A DNA stretch of 64,000 nt from CAZWSX01 sp964636985 (GTDB lineage Bacteria; Planctomycetota; Planctomycetia; Pirellulales; Pirellulaceae), in contig CAZWSX010000005.1 of NCBI GenBank assembly GCA_964636985.1, positions 247,783-311,782 of the forward strand, given 5' to 3'. Under the pieces are notes generated by a model. That model saw only the letters and a list, made by a program, of their open reading frames with translations. It was not told the DNA's origin and did not search any database. Positions 44,501-52,770 of the stretch are shown here, piece after piece. The translations under genes and the position numbers were made by a program. Numbering within the stretch: position 1 is the first letter of the stretch; each line of letters opens with the position of its first letter.

Positions 44501-47325
44501 ATTTTTTGGTCATCTTCCATCGTGTCGTAGATCGTCGGCGACTTCATGTTGAGGGCCAGCTCAAGCAACCATGTACCATTCGCCCTTGAGGTGCCGTAGT
44601 CGGACGTCGCGGCAACCGAGGACTTGGCGGCATACTGAGCATCCAAGCTCCACAAGGCGTCACTCTTGAGGTAGGCAACCGAGACGTCCGAAGGATCGAC
44701 GCGAAACAACTGCGCGGCGAAGGCCTGAATGTCGCTGGCGGGAATCCACGGTGCACCGAGGTTGGCGTCAATGTCTCCCGGCAGCACATCCTCGGGTTGC
44801 ACCTCTCGGAGTGCTTCGACGTTGCGGGCATACTCCGGCCCTGCTTGTTCGGCCCGGGCGAGCTTAGTGCGGACATTCCCCGAGAGATAGGCGTCGGCAG
44901 TTTGCCACCCACTGGACTCCGGGTCGCGGAAGAGGAGATCGCCCAGTTCGTCGACGACTTGCGACTCGGGCTTGCTGTAGAGGGACGCAATATAGGGAAC
45001 GTCGACAACGCCCCGTTGGTTCAGAGAAACAAGCAGGCCTTCCTCGGCACTGCGCACCTGCGTGACCGGCGGCGTCTTGCCGACGACATCCCGCAACAGG
45101 ATCGCGGCCTTTTCCGCCTTTCCCGTCGTCTCGTCGTACTCTTCCAGCGACAGGACGAGCATCGCATCGGGATCTTCCTTGAATTTGACGACGTTCGGCA
45201 TCCGGCGAATCGTTGCCCCGTCGCTCGTAACGCCAAATGTCGTTTTATTGATGGGGCCATAGGCCGTGACGAACTGATCGTAGGCCCGGTTCAGTTCCCG
45301 CCGGGCGTTGTCACGGTGGTCTTGCGGCCAGTCTTCGTTTTGGGACTGGAGGACGCGGCGCGCCCGGTCTCGCAGGCCGATCAGCGCGGCCAACCGACGC
45401 CCGGTCATCGAACTGTCGGACCGCAATGTGACTCCGCCATAGACGACGGGAATTCCTTGGCCTCCCTGCGACTGATAGATGGTGCGATCGTCGCCGACAA
45501 AGAAGCTTCCTTCGTCGATGTGCGGCTCCGCCGGTGGCGGCGTGAAGGATGGTGGCGACGAGGGAGTGTTTTCACGAGAGGACTGGAGCTTGGCGAAGGT
45601 CGGTAATCGCTCGATTGTCTGGTGCAATTGCCCAGCGAGATCGCCGTTGGATTCGACGCTCAGGCCGTCGCCGCCGTAGAGCGTGTTTTTGCGGCTCCAA
45701 GTACCGAGGACCATTTCGGGGTGATTCACGAAGTAGCGGTTCACCGGAACCTCGGTCCCCTCGAAGTTGATGGGAGCAAGGCTAAGCCAATTGTCATCAA
45801 CATGCTGTGCAGGTTCGCCGGACGGACGCTTGCGGAAGAAGACGATGTCGGTCACGACCGCCGTTCCCTCCCGCTTGAAGGCGTCGGAAGGAAGCCGGAT
45901 CGCTCCCACGAAGTCGGCCCGCTCGCCAAGATACTCACGGATGGCGGCGTTTTGCTTATCAAGTGTGAAATGGGTCGTCACCACGGCCAGCACACCGCCA
46001 GGCTTCAACGCATCGATCGACTTGGCCAGGAAGAAATCGTGCAGCGAAAGCCGCTGGCCTTGGTACTCTAGCTTCACATCCGCGAACGGGACGTTGCCGA
46101 CGACCGCATCAATGCGTCCTTCGGGCAAACGCGTGTCCCGGAAGTTCTCGATCCGAATGTCGTGGCTTGGGTGCAAAGCCTTGGCAATGCGTCCGGAGAT
46201 CGAATCGAGTTCCACGCCAATAAAATGCGCATCGGGCTTGGCATAGCTGAGAAAATTCCCCGTTCCGCAGCCTGGTTCAAGAATCGTGGCCGAATCGGGT
46301 ACGCCGAGCTGGCCGATCGCCTGATGAATTGCTTCGATCACTGTCGGCGATGTGTAGAAGGCATTGAACGTGGTCCGCTTTGCACTTTCGTACTCGATCT
46401 CAGTTAAGAGCGACTTAAGTTCCTCGCCGAGAGTTCGCCAGCCGTCGTCCTTATATTCATCCGTGACCGGATGGGGAAAAATCGACAGAGCAACGGGACC
46501 GAAGCCGGAGAATCGGGCTAGGACGCGCCGTTCATCGTCGGTCGCCGGACGGCCTTCTTGTTCGATCGTTTTTTGCGTGCGAATCGCCGCCAGAATGTCG
46601 CGGGCTTTGGCTTTTTCACCCGCAGCAAGGGTCTCGCGAACCGGAGTCGCCCTATCGATGACAGGTTGATGAGTGACGGGTGGGCTGGGACGGTTGTCGA
46701 GCTGGTCGGCCGGAACAAGATCGAAAAGAGTCTGACGGTTTCGCTCATGCTTTAGTCGTTCAACGTGTCCCCAGACGACTGGTCGGGAGGCGACTCCGTT
46801 TCGAACGACATTTCCTCGAACGACACGGCCTGCTGGATGCGTTCCTCCATCTCCTTGAGGGCGATCTCGCTCGCCATCGTCGAGACTTGGTAGGAGTCGA
46901 GCCCCGGATCGGCACTCTTGAGTTCCTCGATCAATGTCAGGTGACGATCTCGCAGTTCGAGTGCCAGTTTTTCCATCAGAGGCAAGAGCGGTGGGCGATT
47001 CTCCTTGGGAAATCGCTTCGCCCACTGTTGCAAGAGTTCCAGAACGATTGTCTTGTACAGCATCGGGTTCTCCTGTTGATGAGCTAGGTGTGAGAAAACT
47101 GGCATCGGCATTGCCGTCGAAATCGAACAGCCGGCGTTGCCGCCAATGGGAAACGTGCTTGGCCATCGTCAGCCAAAGACCGTCGCGATCGGACGGCGTC
47201 GTTGGCCAATCGCTCGGCAGCTGGGTTTTGGCTTCTGGGTCAAGGACATGCGGGACTTCTCCGTGAGGATAGTGGTTCAGAAAGGAACCGGCGTAGCACG
47301 ACCGATGATTGCGCGCAAGCGTCAA
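41596..47325 (-). CDS. Giant N6-adenine methylase / SNF2-type helicase protein
   Basis: An open frame of 1909 codons. Near residue 335 an N6-methylase core has ATILEPGCGTGNFLSYA and the catalytic-type VVGNVPFAD (an NPPF variant). Later comes a helicase core: AHVVGAGKTFTMAATGMKM (Walker A), HVFIDEAHYF (Walker B) and a C-terminal helicase half with SQKMGTGTNVQKRLIALHHLD, QRDGRILRQGNENPEV. A similar fusion (DarB-like or strawberry-notch-like) occurs in phages and conjugative elements, where it may protect incoming DNA. The first ~190 residues look disordered, and a 103-residue gene is nested there in another frame. TTG at 47325 is the longest start; ATG 47166 is another. Confidence 0.85.
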   Translation of the reverse strand: MTLARNHRSCYAGSFLNHYPHGEVPHVLDPEAKTQLPSDWPTTPSDRDGLWLTMAKHVSHWRQRRLFDFDGNADASFLTPSSSTGEPDAVQDNRSGTLATVGEAISQGESPTALASDGKTGTRTARSSPDIDRGTQECRSGARLLPSLDDGERDRPQGDGGTHPAGRVVRGNVVRNGVASRPVVWGHVERLKHERNRQTLFDLVPADQLDNRPSPPVTHQPVIDRATPVRETLAAGEKAKARDILAAIRTQKTIEQEGRPATDDERRVLARFSGFGPVALSIFPHPVTDEYKDDGWRTLGEELKSLLTEIEYESAKRTTFNAFYTSPTVIEAIHQAIGQLGVPDSATILEPGCGTGNFLSYAKPDAHFIGVELDSISGRIAKALHPSHDIRIENFRDTRLPEGRIDAVVGNVPFADVKLEYQGQRLSLHDFFLAKSIDALKPGGVLAVVTTHFTLDKQNAAIREYLGERADFVGAIRLPSDAFKREGTAVVTDIVFFRKRPSGEPAQHVDDNWLSLAPINFEGTEVPVNRYFVNHPEMVLGTWSRKNTLYGGDGLSVESNGDLAGQLHQTIERLPTFAKLQSSRENTPSSPPSFTPPPAEPHIDEGSFFVGDDRTIYQSQGGQGIPVVYGGVTLRSDSSMTGRRLAALIGLRDRARRVLQSQNEDWPQDHRDNARRELNRAYDQFVTAYGPINKTTFGVTSDGATIRRMPNVVKFKEDPDAMLVLSLEEYDETTGKAEKAAILLRDVVGKTPPVTQVRSAEEGLLVSLNQRGVVDVPYIASLYSKPESQVVDELGDLLFRDPESSGWQTADAYLSGNVRTKLARAEQAGPEYARNVEALREVQPEDVLPGDIDANLGAPWIPASDIQAFAAQLFRVDPSDVSVAYLKSDALWSLDAQYAAKSSVAATSDYGTSRANGTWLLELALNMKSPTIYDTMEDDQKIINQEETVAAREKQKLIKERFRAWVFADPDRTERLVRIYNDTYNNLRPRLFDGSHLDFPGMNQAVHLRPHQADAVWRGMTAGNTLLAHVVGAGKTFTMAATGMKMKQAGLIKKPMYVVPNHLLEQFAREFMQLYPNARLLVASKEDFTRDRRKFLTAKIASGEWDGIIVTHSSFERIGMSREYQEKFLRDQIAEYDQLLREHAADRRGNRNLIKTIEKQKAARAERLKDLLAQAKKDDGLVFDELGVDHVFIDEAHYFKNLETPTKMERVAGIQTGGSERAFDVYMKAQYLDGLRPGHGVTFATGTPISNTMVEMFTMQRFLSPHGLKSRGIEHFDAWAATFGEVVDTMELSPDGAGLRPRSRFARFTNLPELQQMFRAFSDVQTADMLNLPRPRLKGGKPIIVACPMSEEQKELQQQLVKRYERIRNEKIDPRIDNALAITTDGRKLATDARMLMGKAEEFPDSKVNRLVENVVSIWNETAPTRGTQLIFADMGVHPTDWGYSPYREIIQKLTAAGVPRSQIAVIGDAETDAKKQAMFEKVRNGAVRVLLGSTQKMGTGTNVQKRLIALHHLDAPWKPAEVEQRDGRILRQGNENPEVAIYRYVTEGSFDAYMWQALETKARFISQVMTGDNAARRAEDIGGQELSYAEVKAIASGNPAVLTLAEADAELQRLAVLKKNHLDEQYVARRSVRDLPKQIEGLSKRLGKLRADQSVLAEHVSDRVVVGSHPCHHDEAVDVLGRRLAALPEFASEETKIHLGKYRGLSFGMIVHPAMPTDVYLEGATIRCSRLSREHQGPRAILNALQRLAESHGFDLERVEKDLAIAETQLRDYQARLGQAFPHDGYLSELARLRDALKAKLSASTNEQKSDDGPSVESLAADIKTLRAANSVEAIPQRTDRKTIAAEEPVTARIRRLAASDALSVDAQHESVPPKANDVEIENGKDGLPAFQLRAARKTSPNHREIAF
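46752..47063 (-). CDS. Small helical protein nested in the 5' part of the helicase frame
   Basis: A 103-residue product, MLYKTIVLELLQQWAKRFP, then helical segments with heptad-like Leu/Glu spacing and an acidic C-terminus. The ATG 47063 has AGGAGAACCCG directly before it, a strong ribosome site. It lies wholly inside the giant methylase-helicase frame but in a different phase. The amino acid composition is protein-like (helical, charged), and that of the overlapping giant frame here is not, so I judge this to be the real coding frame. A function in transfer is guessed from the context. Confidence 0.7.
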   Translation of the reverse strand: MLYKTIVLELLQQWAKRFPKENRPPLLPLMEKLALELRDRHLTLIEELKSADPGLDSYQVSTMASEIALKEMEERIQQAVSFEEMSFETESPPDQSSGDTLND

Positions 47326-47460
47326 CGATTTGGCACAAGTGAATTCAGCGCCGCCCGAACCTCAACGCCCTCTCCTCCGTCTGTAGAATCGCGAATCCCA
47401 GGAAAACCCATCTGCCTATGTTGCCCGCATCAGGCAATTTTCAACGAAGTGAGACGTGCG

Positions 47461-49332
47461 ATGGCCACCGTCCGACAGTTACTCACTGAAGCTCTTGCGG
47501 CACTCGATGTTGCCTCAACGCTGGAACGCCACGAAGTACTCCATGCTCTTGAGACGGTCGGCAAGGCTGCCAAGGAGTCCGGAGAGAACGTCGACGAGTT
47601 GCGATTCGAGCTGGCAGCCGCGTGCCTCGCTCTCTACGAAAGGTCCAGGGTTTGGGGCACCTGTTACGGACCGGAGATGGGGACGATTGACAAGGACGGT
47701 AAGCGGATCGATATCCCGCCGATGGAGTCGATCACGCCGGAGTGCATTGGCTACTGGACCGAGCGCATGCACGCGGCCCGCTATCCGGCACTGCGCGCCC
47801 GCTATGCGGACCTGGTTTGGGACCTGAGCGACAAGGCGACTGGTAAGAAGCCGCCGATCGTTGCGGCTCGTATTGCGATCGACGGATACGTGGAGACCCT
47901 GACCGCGCATCCGGAAACGCCACCCGATAGTTGGGGCGACATTCGGAAGCGCGTCATCGATTTGGCCATATCCATCGGGGACGAGGATTGCTTGCGGCAG
48001 GCAGTTGCAGCAAACGTCGCGTATGCAAACGTAAAAGTGGATACCGAGGAAGGCGATTTCCGCCTCCGATCCTTGTTCGAGATTCTCAAGACCATTCCAC
48101 CCAAGCGGCGACCCCAGGTCGAGTTTCAAGCGGTCGTTGACAAGCTCCGCGATCGGCTTGATTCACTCAATGCCAAAGAGGCTGACCAATTTAGAATCGA
48201 TCGATATGCCTTCCCATTGGCTGACTACTATTGGTCGTCACAGCAGCGCGAGGACGCGAAGACCGTCATGCGAATGTATGGTGCCGCGGTAAGACGCATG
48301 GTCGAAAAGACCCCGATGGCGATACTCGGCGTCGGCTGGCTGAGGCGGCTTCACAAGCTCTACGTTCGCTATGAAATGCACGACGAGGCGAAGCAGGTCC
48401 TCAACGGTATCGAGGAGCTGCAACCACGCGTGCCGCACGACCTATTGCCGATTTCCGTTTCGCAGCACATTTCCAAGGAGGAGCTTGAAGAATGGCTCGA
48501 CTGGCTCATCACCGACGACGCCGATGAGAGCGTTGTGAATTTGACGGGGCATTTTTTACCAAATGTCGCCGAACTACGTCGCCAGTTCGAAGTCCTAGCG
48601 AACGACTATCCATTGAGCCAGATGTTCGCGACGGCTTCCGTCGACCACAACGGGAGAGCCATCGCAGAGACGGCATCCGATGACGCCGAAGGCAAGCTAA
48701 TTCAGCATATTTATCAGGATACTCAGTTTCGCAACCCATTCCTCGGGTTCGGACTGGACCGTTTGTTTGAGAAGCATTCAATCGGACCGGACGAAGTATT
48801 TACGTGGGTTACCGAGTCGCCCGTTTGGCACCCGCACCGACATGCCATCCTGCGGCGAGGAATCGAAGCGTGCTTCGCGGGTGACGCGATTGCCGCTGTC
48901 CATATTCTTGTCACCGAGATTGAGAGCGCGATCCGAATTATTGCCGATGGACTTGGACTGGCGACGCAAAGGCAAAACCGCATGGGCGGTTTCGACCTGA
49001 AGAATCTCGGCGATTTTCTCGCAGATGAAGCGGTCGCGGCATTCCTCGGCGAGGATATTGTGACCTATTTACGAGTCGTGCTCACCGACCGTCGGGGATG
49101 GAACCTCCGCAACCATACGTGCCACGGGCTCATTCCGGCTGCGAGTTTCACACAGGCCGCGGCGCAGCGGTTGCTGCATATCGTTTTGGTACTGAGTGCA
49201 GTTCGTACCAAGACTGAGACGGAGGCTCAAACGACAGAGCGGCCGTCTGAACCTCCCGGTTCGGCTGATATGCAGCCCCAAGCGAAGCCGACAGCCGATG
49301 GCCTGGGAACAAGTTGCGGATTGGAAAGCTGA
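47461..49332 (+). CDS. DUF4209-type protein with an RN-x3-HG motif
   Basis: A 623-residue protein. The first 400 residues are helical and repeat-like (EILKTIPPKRRPQVEF, RLHKLYVRYEMHDEAKQVL). The C-terminal region (about 480-580) resembles the DUF4209 family: FLGFGLDRLFEK, ILVTEIESAIRIIA and, at R550 to G556, RNHTCHG. This Arg-Asn-x3-His-Gly run matches the conserved RN-HG signature of the family and resembles the R-x4-6-H motif of HEPN ribonucleases. The role is unknown; HEPN-like effectors can cleave RNA. It is divergent from the giant helicase gene. Weak Shine-Dalgarno, GAAGTGAGA. Confidence 0.78.
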   Translation: MATVRQLLTEALAALDVASTLERHEVLHALETVGKAAKESGENVDELRFELAAACLALYERSRVWGTCYGPEMGTIDKDGKRIDIPPMESITPECIGYWTERMHAARYPALRARYADLVWDLSDKATGKKPPIVAARIAIDGYVETLTAHPETPPDSWGDIRKRVIDLAISIGDEDCLRQAVAANVAYANVKVDTEEGDFRLRSLFEILKTIPPKRRPQVEFQAVVDKLRDRLDSLNAKEADQFRIDRYAFPLADYYWSSQQREDAKTVMRMYGAAVRRMVEKTPMAILGVGWLRRLHKLYVRYEMHDEAKQVLNGIEELQPRVPHDLLPISVSQHISKEELEEWLDWLITDDADESVVNLTGHFLPNVAELRRQFEVLANDYPLSQMFATASVDHNGRAIAETASDDAEGKLIQHIYQDTQFRNPFLGFGLDRLFEKHSIGPDEVFTWVTESPVWHPHRHAILRRGIEACFAGDAIAAVHILVTEIESAIRIIADGLGLATQRQNRMGGFDLKNLGDFLADEAVAAFLGEDIVTYLRVVLTDRRGWNLRNHTCHGLIPAASFTQAAAQRLLHIVLVLSAVRTKTETEAQTTERPSEPPGSADMQPQAKPTADGLGTSCGLES

Positions 49333-49668
49333 ATTCAGCAACCTTGTTGCCGGCACGACCAGGATTGCTGAAAGGCCCCACAAATGACCTTATCCAAGAC
49401 ATATTGAGCCAAATTGCTTGGCCAAGAAACGAAACCGCCCGCGCCAGGACGTGGGGGGCAGGGTCTCACGTCGAGTCAGCGGGCGGTCTCAATGGCCTCA
49501 ATGTATCGCTCCCTCTCGCCTCGTCAAGAAATATCTCGAAATCTAAATCTGCCCACCAATCAGAGTGGGTCCTCAGGCGGTGTCATTCTCGTTATGTCTT
49601 ATTGCAACCTTCTTCTAATATCTCCCACGGCCCTTACAATTCGCCGGATGCGACGATAGGAGTGAGCC
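49333..49668. other. Gene-free gap with a 9-bp inverted repeat
   Basis: ACCGCCCGC at 49434-49442 pairs with GCGGGCGGT at 49479-49487. The loop of 36 bases is long for a terminator, but it lies about 100 bases after the DUF4209 gene. No coding frame is convincing. Confidence 0.35.
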
Positions 49669-50394
49669 ATGGCCCGTCGCAAAGGGCTTCGCAAATCCCG
49701 CATCCGTCCTCCCCTCACGATCGAACAGATTCTCAAGTGGGCGGACCAGCACTTTGAGGAACATGGCCGCTATCCCAATGTCAATTCAGGCGTCGTGACC
49801 GGTACCTTCGATGAGGTATGGCGTCGGCTGGACGAGGGCTTGTGCCAAGGCCATCGGGAATTACCCAAGAAGCCCCGATCCTCTCTGGCCCAACTCTTGG
49901 AAAAACACCGTGGCGTGCGGAATTCGGAGTTTCCTCCCAAGCTTGTGCCCGACAAGATCGCCAAGTGGGCACACCAGCACTTTCTGAAAACCGGCAAGTG
50001 GCCGCGCGCCAACTACGGAGAGATCGACGGAGTCCCGGGCGAAACGTGGATGGCGATCGACATGGCGCTGCGAAAAGGCAAACGGGGCCTTGAAAAAGGA
50101 AGTTCGCTGGCCAAGTTTCTCATGCGGCGGTTTGGAGTGCGAAACCTGAGCGAGCTTCCTAAGTTCACCGTCAAACAAATTCTCGCCTGGGCGGACGCCC
50201 ACATTGCCCGCACCGGGCGCCGTCCCGTCGCGAAAGCCGGCCCCATTGCCGAAGCGCCGGGCGAAACGTGGCTGGCGGTCGACAAGGCGCTCCACAAAGG
50301 CTCTCGGGGATTGCGCGGCAAGCAATCGCTGGCCCAATTGCTCAATCGGTATCGGCCGGGGACTCAGCTACGCCGTCCGAGCAAGAAGAAGTGA
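49669..50394 (+). CDS. Triple-repeat basic protein, helicase-associated-domain-like
   Basis: A 241-residue protein built from three repeats of about 70 residues, each of the type ILxWADxHxxxTGRxPxxxxG, PGETWxAxDxALxKGxRGL and SLAxLLxRxRGVRN. The pattern (residues about 15-80, 90-160, 165-235) resembles the helicase-associated 'HA' repeats found in some large bacterial proteins, but no helicase is attached here. Isolated repeats could bind DNA: they are basic, with Lys and Arg clusters at both ends. The ATG follows GGAGTGAGCC. Confidence 0.7.
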   Translation: MARRKGLRKSRIRPPLTIEQILKWADQHFEEHGRYPNVNSGVVTGTFDEVWRRLDEGLCQGHRELPKKPRSSLAQLLEKHRGVRNSEFPPKLVPDKIAKWAHQHFLKTGKWPRANYGEIDGVPGETWMAIDMALRKGKRGLEKGSSLAKFLMRRFGVRNLSELPKFTVKQILAWADAHIARTGRRPVAKAGPIAEAPGETWLAVDKALHKGSRGLRGKQSLAQLLNRYRPGTQLRRPSKKK

Positions 50395-50542
50395 CCTGTT
50401 TGCCCTCTCTCCTCGATGCGCTCAGGACTCTTGCTTGGTGTCGCCTGTTCTTTTCGAGCATTCGCGGATTGTTGGCCAGTATTGCGGGGGAGTTTGAAGT
50501 TTCGTGTCGCTGACGTTCTCCACTTGGGTTGATTGCAGCATC

Positions 50543-50722
50543 GGTCGCCAATGCGGGCTGCATGATGCCCCTGCTTAAAGCCGCCGCCGGGTCGGGCAAG
50601 CAGAAAATCGGCTCCCCCTAAAGGTAAGAGCCCCCAATTTTCAGCTTGCCCGATGCGCTTCGCCCCGTCTGAGGCGGCTTTGGGTCGCTGGGCATCGGGC
50701 CGCACAGGGCGACCTGAATCAC
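50543..50722 (+). repeat. Structured leader repeat, copy 1
   Basis: A ~180-base sequence that occurs again at 52771. It contains an 18-bp inverted repeat (GGGCAAGCAGAAAATCGG against CCAATTTTCAGCTTGCCC, two mismatches) around a conserved loop with CCCCCTAAAGGTAAGAG, and a second stem, GGTCGC (50683-50688) with GCGACC (50709-50714). It ends with GACCTGAATCAC, 22 bases before the next gene. It is probably transcribed as an mRNA leader or small RNA; alternatively it works as folded single-stranded DNA. Confidence 0.85.
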
Positions 50723-50743
50723 TCAAAAACCAAGGAGAACTTT

Positions 50744-50944
50744 ATGTCCGACACTCAAACTACTTCCAAAACTCCCAGCCACTATGCCTATCACGTTCGC
50801 CAACGCGAAGGAAAATCGGGATTCTTCACCAAGATCGGGGCTGCCTGGCCACACCATGACGGCAAGGGCTACAGCATCCAACTCGACATGGTGCCGCTCG
50901 ATGGCTTTCTGTCGCTTCGCACCGTCGAAGAAAGTAAAGACTAG
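50744..50944 (+). CDS. Small conserved plasmid-type protein
   Basis: A 66-residue protein. Its core SGFFTKIGAAWPHHDGKG, then IQLDMVPLDGFLSLR, is a pattern I recall from small uncharacterised proteins encoded by plasmids and integrative elements. Probably a small beta-rich fold. AAGGAGAAC lies directly before the ATG. It is the first gene downstream of copy 1 of the structured leader repeat and is followed by a strong terminator, so it forms a one-gene unit. Confidence 0.75.
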   Translation: MSDTQTTSKTPSHYAYHVRQREGKSGFFTKIGAAWPHHDGKGYSIQLDMVPLDGFLSLRTVEESKD

Positions 50945-50954
50945 TAACCACTCC

Positions 50955-50974
50955 GGGCGGATTTCGGTCCGCCC
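50955..50974 (+). terminator. Rho-independent-like terminator
   Basis: GGGCGGA-TTTCGG-TCCGCCC forms a perfect 7-bp stem, 10 bases after the small gene's stop, followed by GCTTTG. Confidence 0.65.
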
Positions 50975-51005
50975 GCTTTGTCCATCCGTTAGAGGAGTAT
51001 CGAGT

Positions 51006-51182
51006 ATGTCCAACTCAAACTTAGATGACGTCGTTGAAGCAGCCCTGGATGCGTTTTGGGGCACCGTTGTCGAACACTATCCGCATGCCCAATCGGGAGA
51101 TCTCAATCCTGCAACATGCTTTCGCTTTTCACGGCTCGCCAAAGAGGCGATCGAAGAGTGGATCTTCTTGAATGTTCCATGA
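51006..51182 (+). CDS. Small acidic hypothetical protein
   Basis: A 58-residue protein, MSNSNLDDVVEAALDAFWG, ending EWIFLNVP, probably helical. GAGGAG stands 9 bases ahead of the ATG, which is the main support. It continues the series of small genes between the structured repeats. No function is known. Confidence 0.6.
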   Translation: MSNSNLDDVVEAALDAFWGTVVEHYPHAQSGDLNPATCFRFSRLAKEAIEEWIFLNVP

Positions 51183-51320
51183 ATTGGGTGCGACACTGAG
51201 GTCGAACGCCAGTGGGGGTTAACCAATCCGCTGCGAAAACTCTTCCAACGTCCGGCCCACAAAAAACGCTTTACTCGACCGGCGAGACTGTGGCACCGTG
51301 TGGCCGCAGGGAGGTAAGTC

Positions 51321-51413
51321 ATGTTTGATTTAACAGCCAATTCATCTTTCGACGACGAGACTTTAGGAACCGCTCACGCTTCCGAGGCGGCTCGCCGTTG
51401 TACCGCGAAATGA
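51321..51413 (+). CDS. Thirty-residue leader peptide coupled to the PAPS-reductase-type gene
   Basis: A 30-codon frame, MFDLTANSSFDDETLGTAHA and ten further residues, with a near-perfect GGGAGGTAAG ribosome site before ATG 51321. Its TGA overlaps ATG 51410 of the next gene (ATGA). That gene has no Shine-Dalgarno of its own, so translation of this peptide would deliver ribosomes to it. Confidence 0.6.
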   Translation: MFDLTANSSFDDETLGTAHASEAARRCTAK

Positions 51414-52275
51414 ACGCGGCTAATGTCGCCGAACCGATGGAGCGAATCTTTCACGTCCTCAACCTCGGTGCCGGAGTCCAATCGACGGTGCTCTATCTCA
51501 TGGCCTGCGACGGAGTGATTCCTTGCGACGTAGCGATCTTCGCCGACACGGGCGAAGAACCGCAAGCCGTCTACCACCATTTGGACCATCTGAAAACCCT
51601 CGCCGGCCCGCCGATCTGGATTCGCTCCAAAGGGAAGATCGGAGATGATCTTGTGTATGGACGAGGCGAACATGGCAAGCGGTTCGCTTCCATCCCGGCC
51701 TTCACCCAAGACGCGGCGGGAAAGATCGGCAGAATTCGGCGCCAATGTACCAAAGAGTACAAAGTGGAAGTGGTCGAGCGGGCGATCCGCCGGGACTTGC
51801 TGCATCTCAAGCCTCGTCAGCGTATTCCGGCAGGCGTCACGGTCTATCAGTATTTCGGGATCAGCCTCGATGAAGCCGGCCGCGCCCAGCGGGCCAAGAA
51901 ACGGTTCGAATCGGTCAAGCACTCGCAGCCCGTCTATCCTCTGCTCGACCTAGGTTGGACTCGTGCCGATTGTGTTGCATTTCTGCGCCGGCGTTTGTCC
52001 TACGAAGTTCCCAAGTCGTCGTGCGTCTTTTGTCCATTCCGCACGAACCAATCGTGGCTCCATCTGAAGCGACACGACGCTCAAGGTGGCGGCGAGCGGT
52101 GGAGGTGGACGCTTTGTTGCGAATGCCGGGGAGCGTCGTTAATCGCGGTCTTCGGCAACAGCTCTATTTGCATCGCAGTTGTCAGCCGCTGGATGTGATC
52201 GACTTCGAGGCCCTTGCTTCCGACACCCTCGATCCGATGACTACCGGAGAGTGTCTCGGCGTCTGCGGCGTTTGA
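51410..52275 (+). pseudogene. PAPS reductase-family (adenine nucleotide alpha hydrolase) gene, frameshifted
   Basis: The N-terminal part has the PP-loop-type HVLNLGAGVQSTVLYLMAC and FADTGEEPQAVYHH, as in phosphoadenosine-phosphosulfate reductase-like proteins of mobile elements. A Cys motif, KSSCVFCPFRTNQSW, follows. Near 52085 the frame changes: the original frame ends at 52198 in nonsense, while the +1-shifted frame continues with RAVEVDALLRM, RGLRQQLYLHRSCQPLDVID and ends ECLGVCGV, a natural C-terminus. A one-base change around CAAGGTGGCGG accounts for it. It may be a sequencing error, a pseudogene or programmed frameshifting. Confidence 0.75.
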
Positions 52276-52394
52276 CGATTCCTGTTGCCGGATTCCCATT
52301 CATTGATTGTCGTGGTCGTTGATTTCCCTTGTCTTCTTGAATTGCTTGGTGCAATCATCGTTGATAATTCACTCGCAACAGAAAAGGACTCGCG

Positions 52395-52640
52395 ATGCTC
52401 AATCTTCACTCTCGACTTGCCGCGTTCAACCAGCAACTCGCCGAGGTTGGCGCAATCGCCATTGTGTGGCGTATCGCCGACGTTCGGGAGGTGCGTCCTG
52501 ACCTTTCGATAGTCCAGGCTAGGCAAGTGCTGCAAGCTATCCGGCAGGATCACGCGTCGGGCATGGGAATCTGCTGGAATACGCTCAGTGCTGTCGCTCA
52601 TGAGCTGTTCGGCGAACCGATGTCCGCCAACGTCGCCTAG
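52395..52640 (+). CDS. Small hypothetical protein
   Basis: An 81-residue protein (MLNLHSRLAAFNQQLAEVGA, then VWRIADVREVRPDL), predicted alpha-helical with a central IRQDHASGMGICWNTL. AAAGGACTC lies before ATG 52395. It resembles small cytoplasmic proteins typical of mobile elements; no family is recognised. Confidence 0.6.
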   Translation: MLNLHSRLAAFNQQLAEVGAIAIVWRIADVREVRPDLSIVQARQVLQAIRQDHASGMGICWNTLSAVAHELFGEPMSANVA

Positions 52641-52770
52641 CCGACACAAGTTGCGGCCAAAGTCAAATCCTTTCGATGTGTGACCGCGGTTGTTCCGCAT
52701 ATTGCCGATTGGTCGGCATGGAGTGGCGTGATCTTTGTTCACACGGCGATTCCTTTCCTTGGATGAACAG

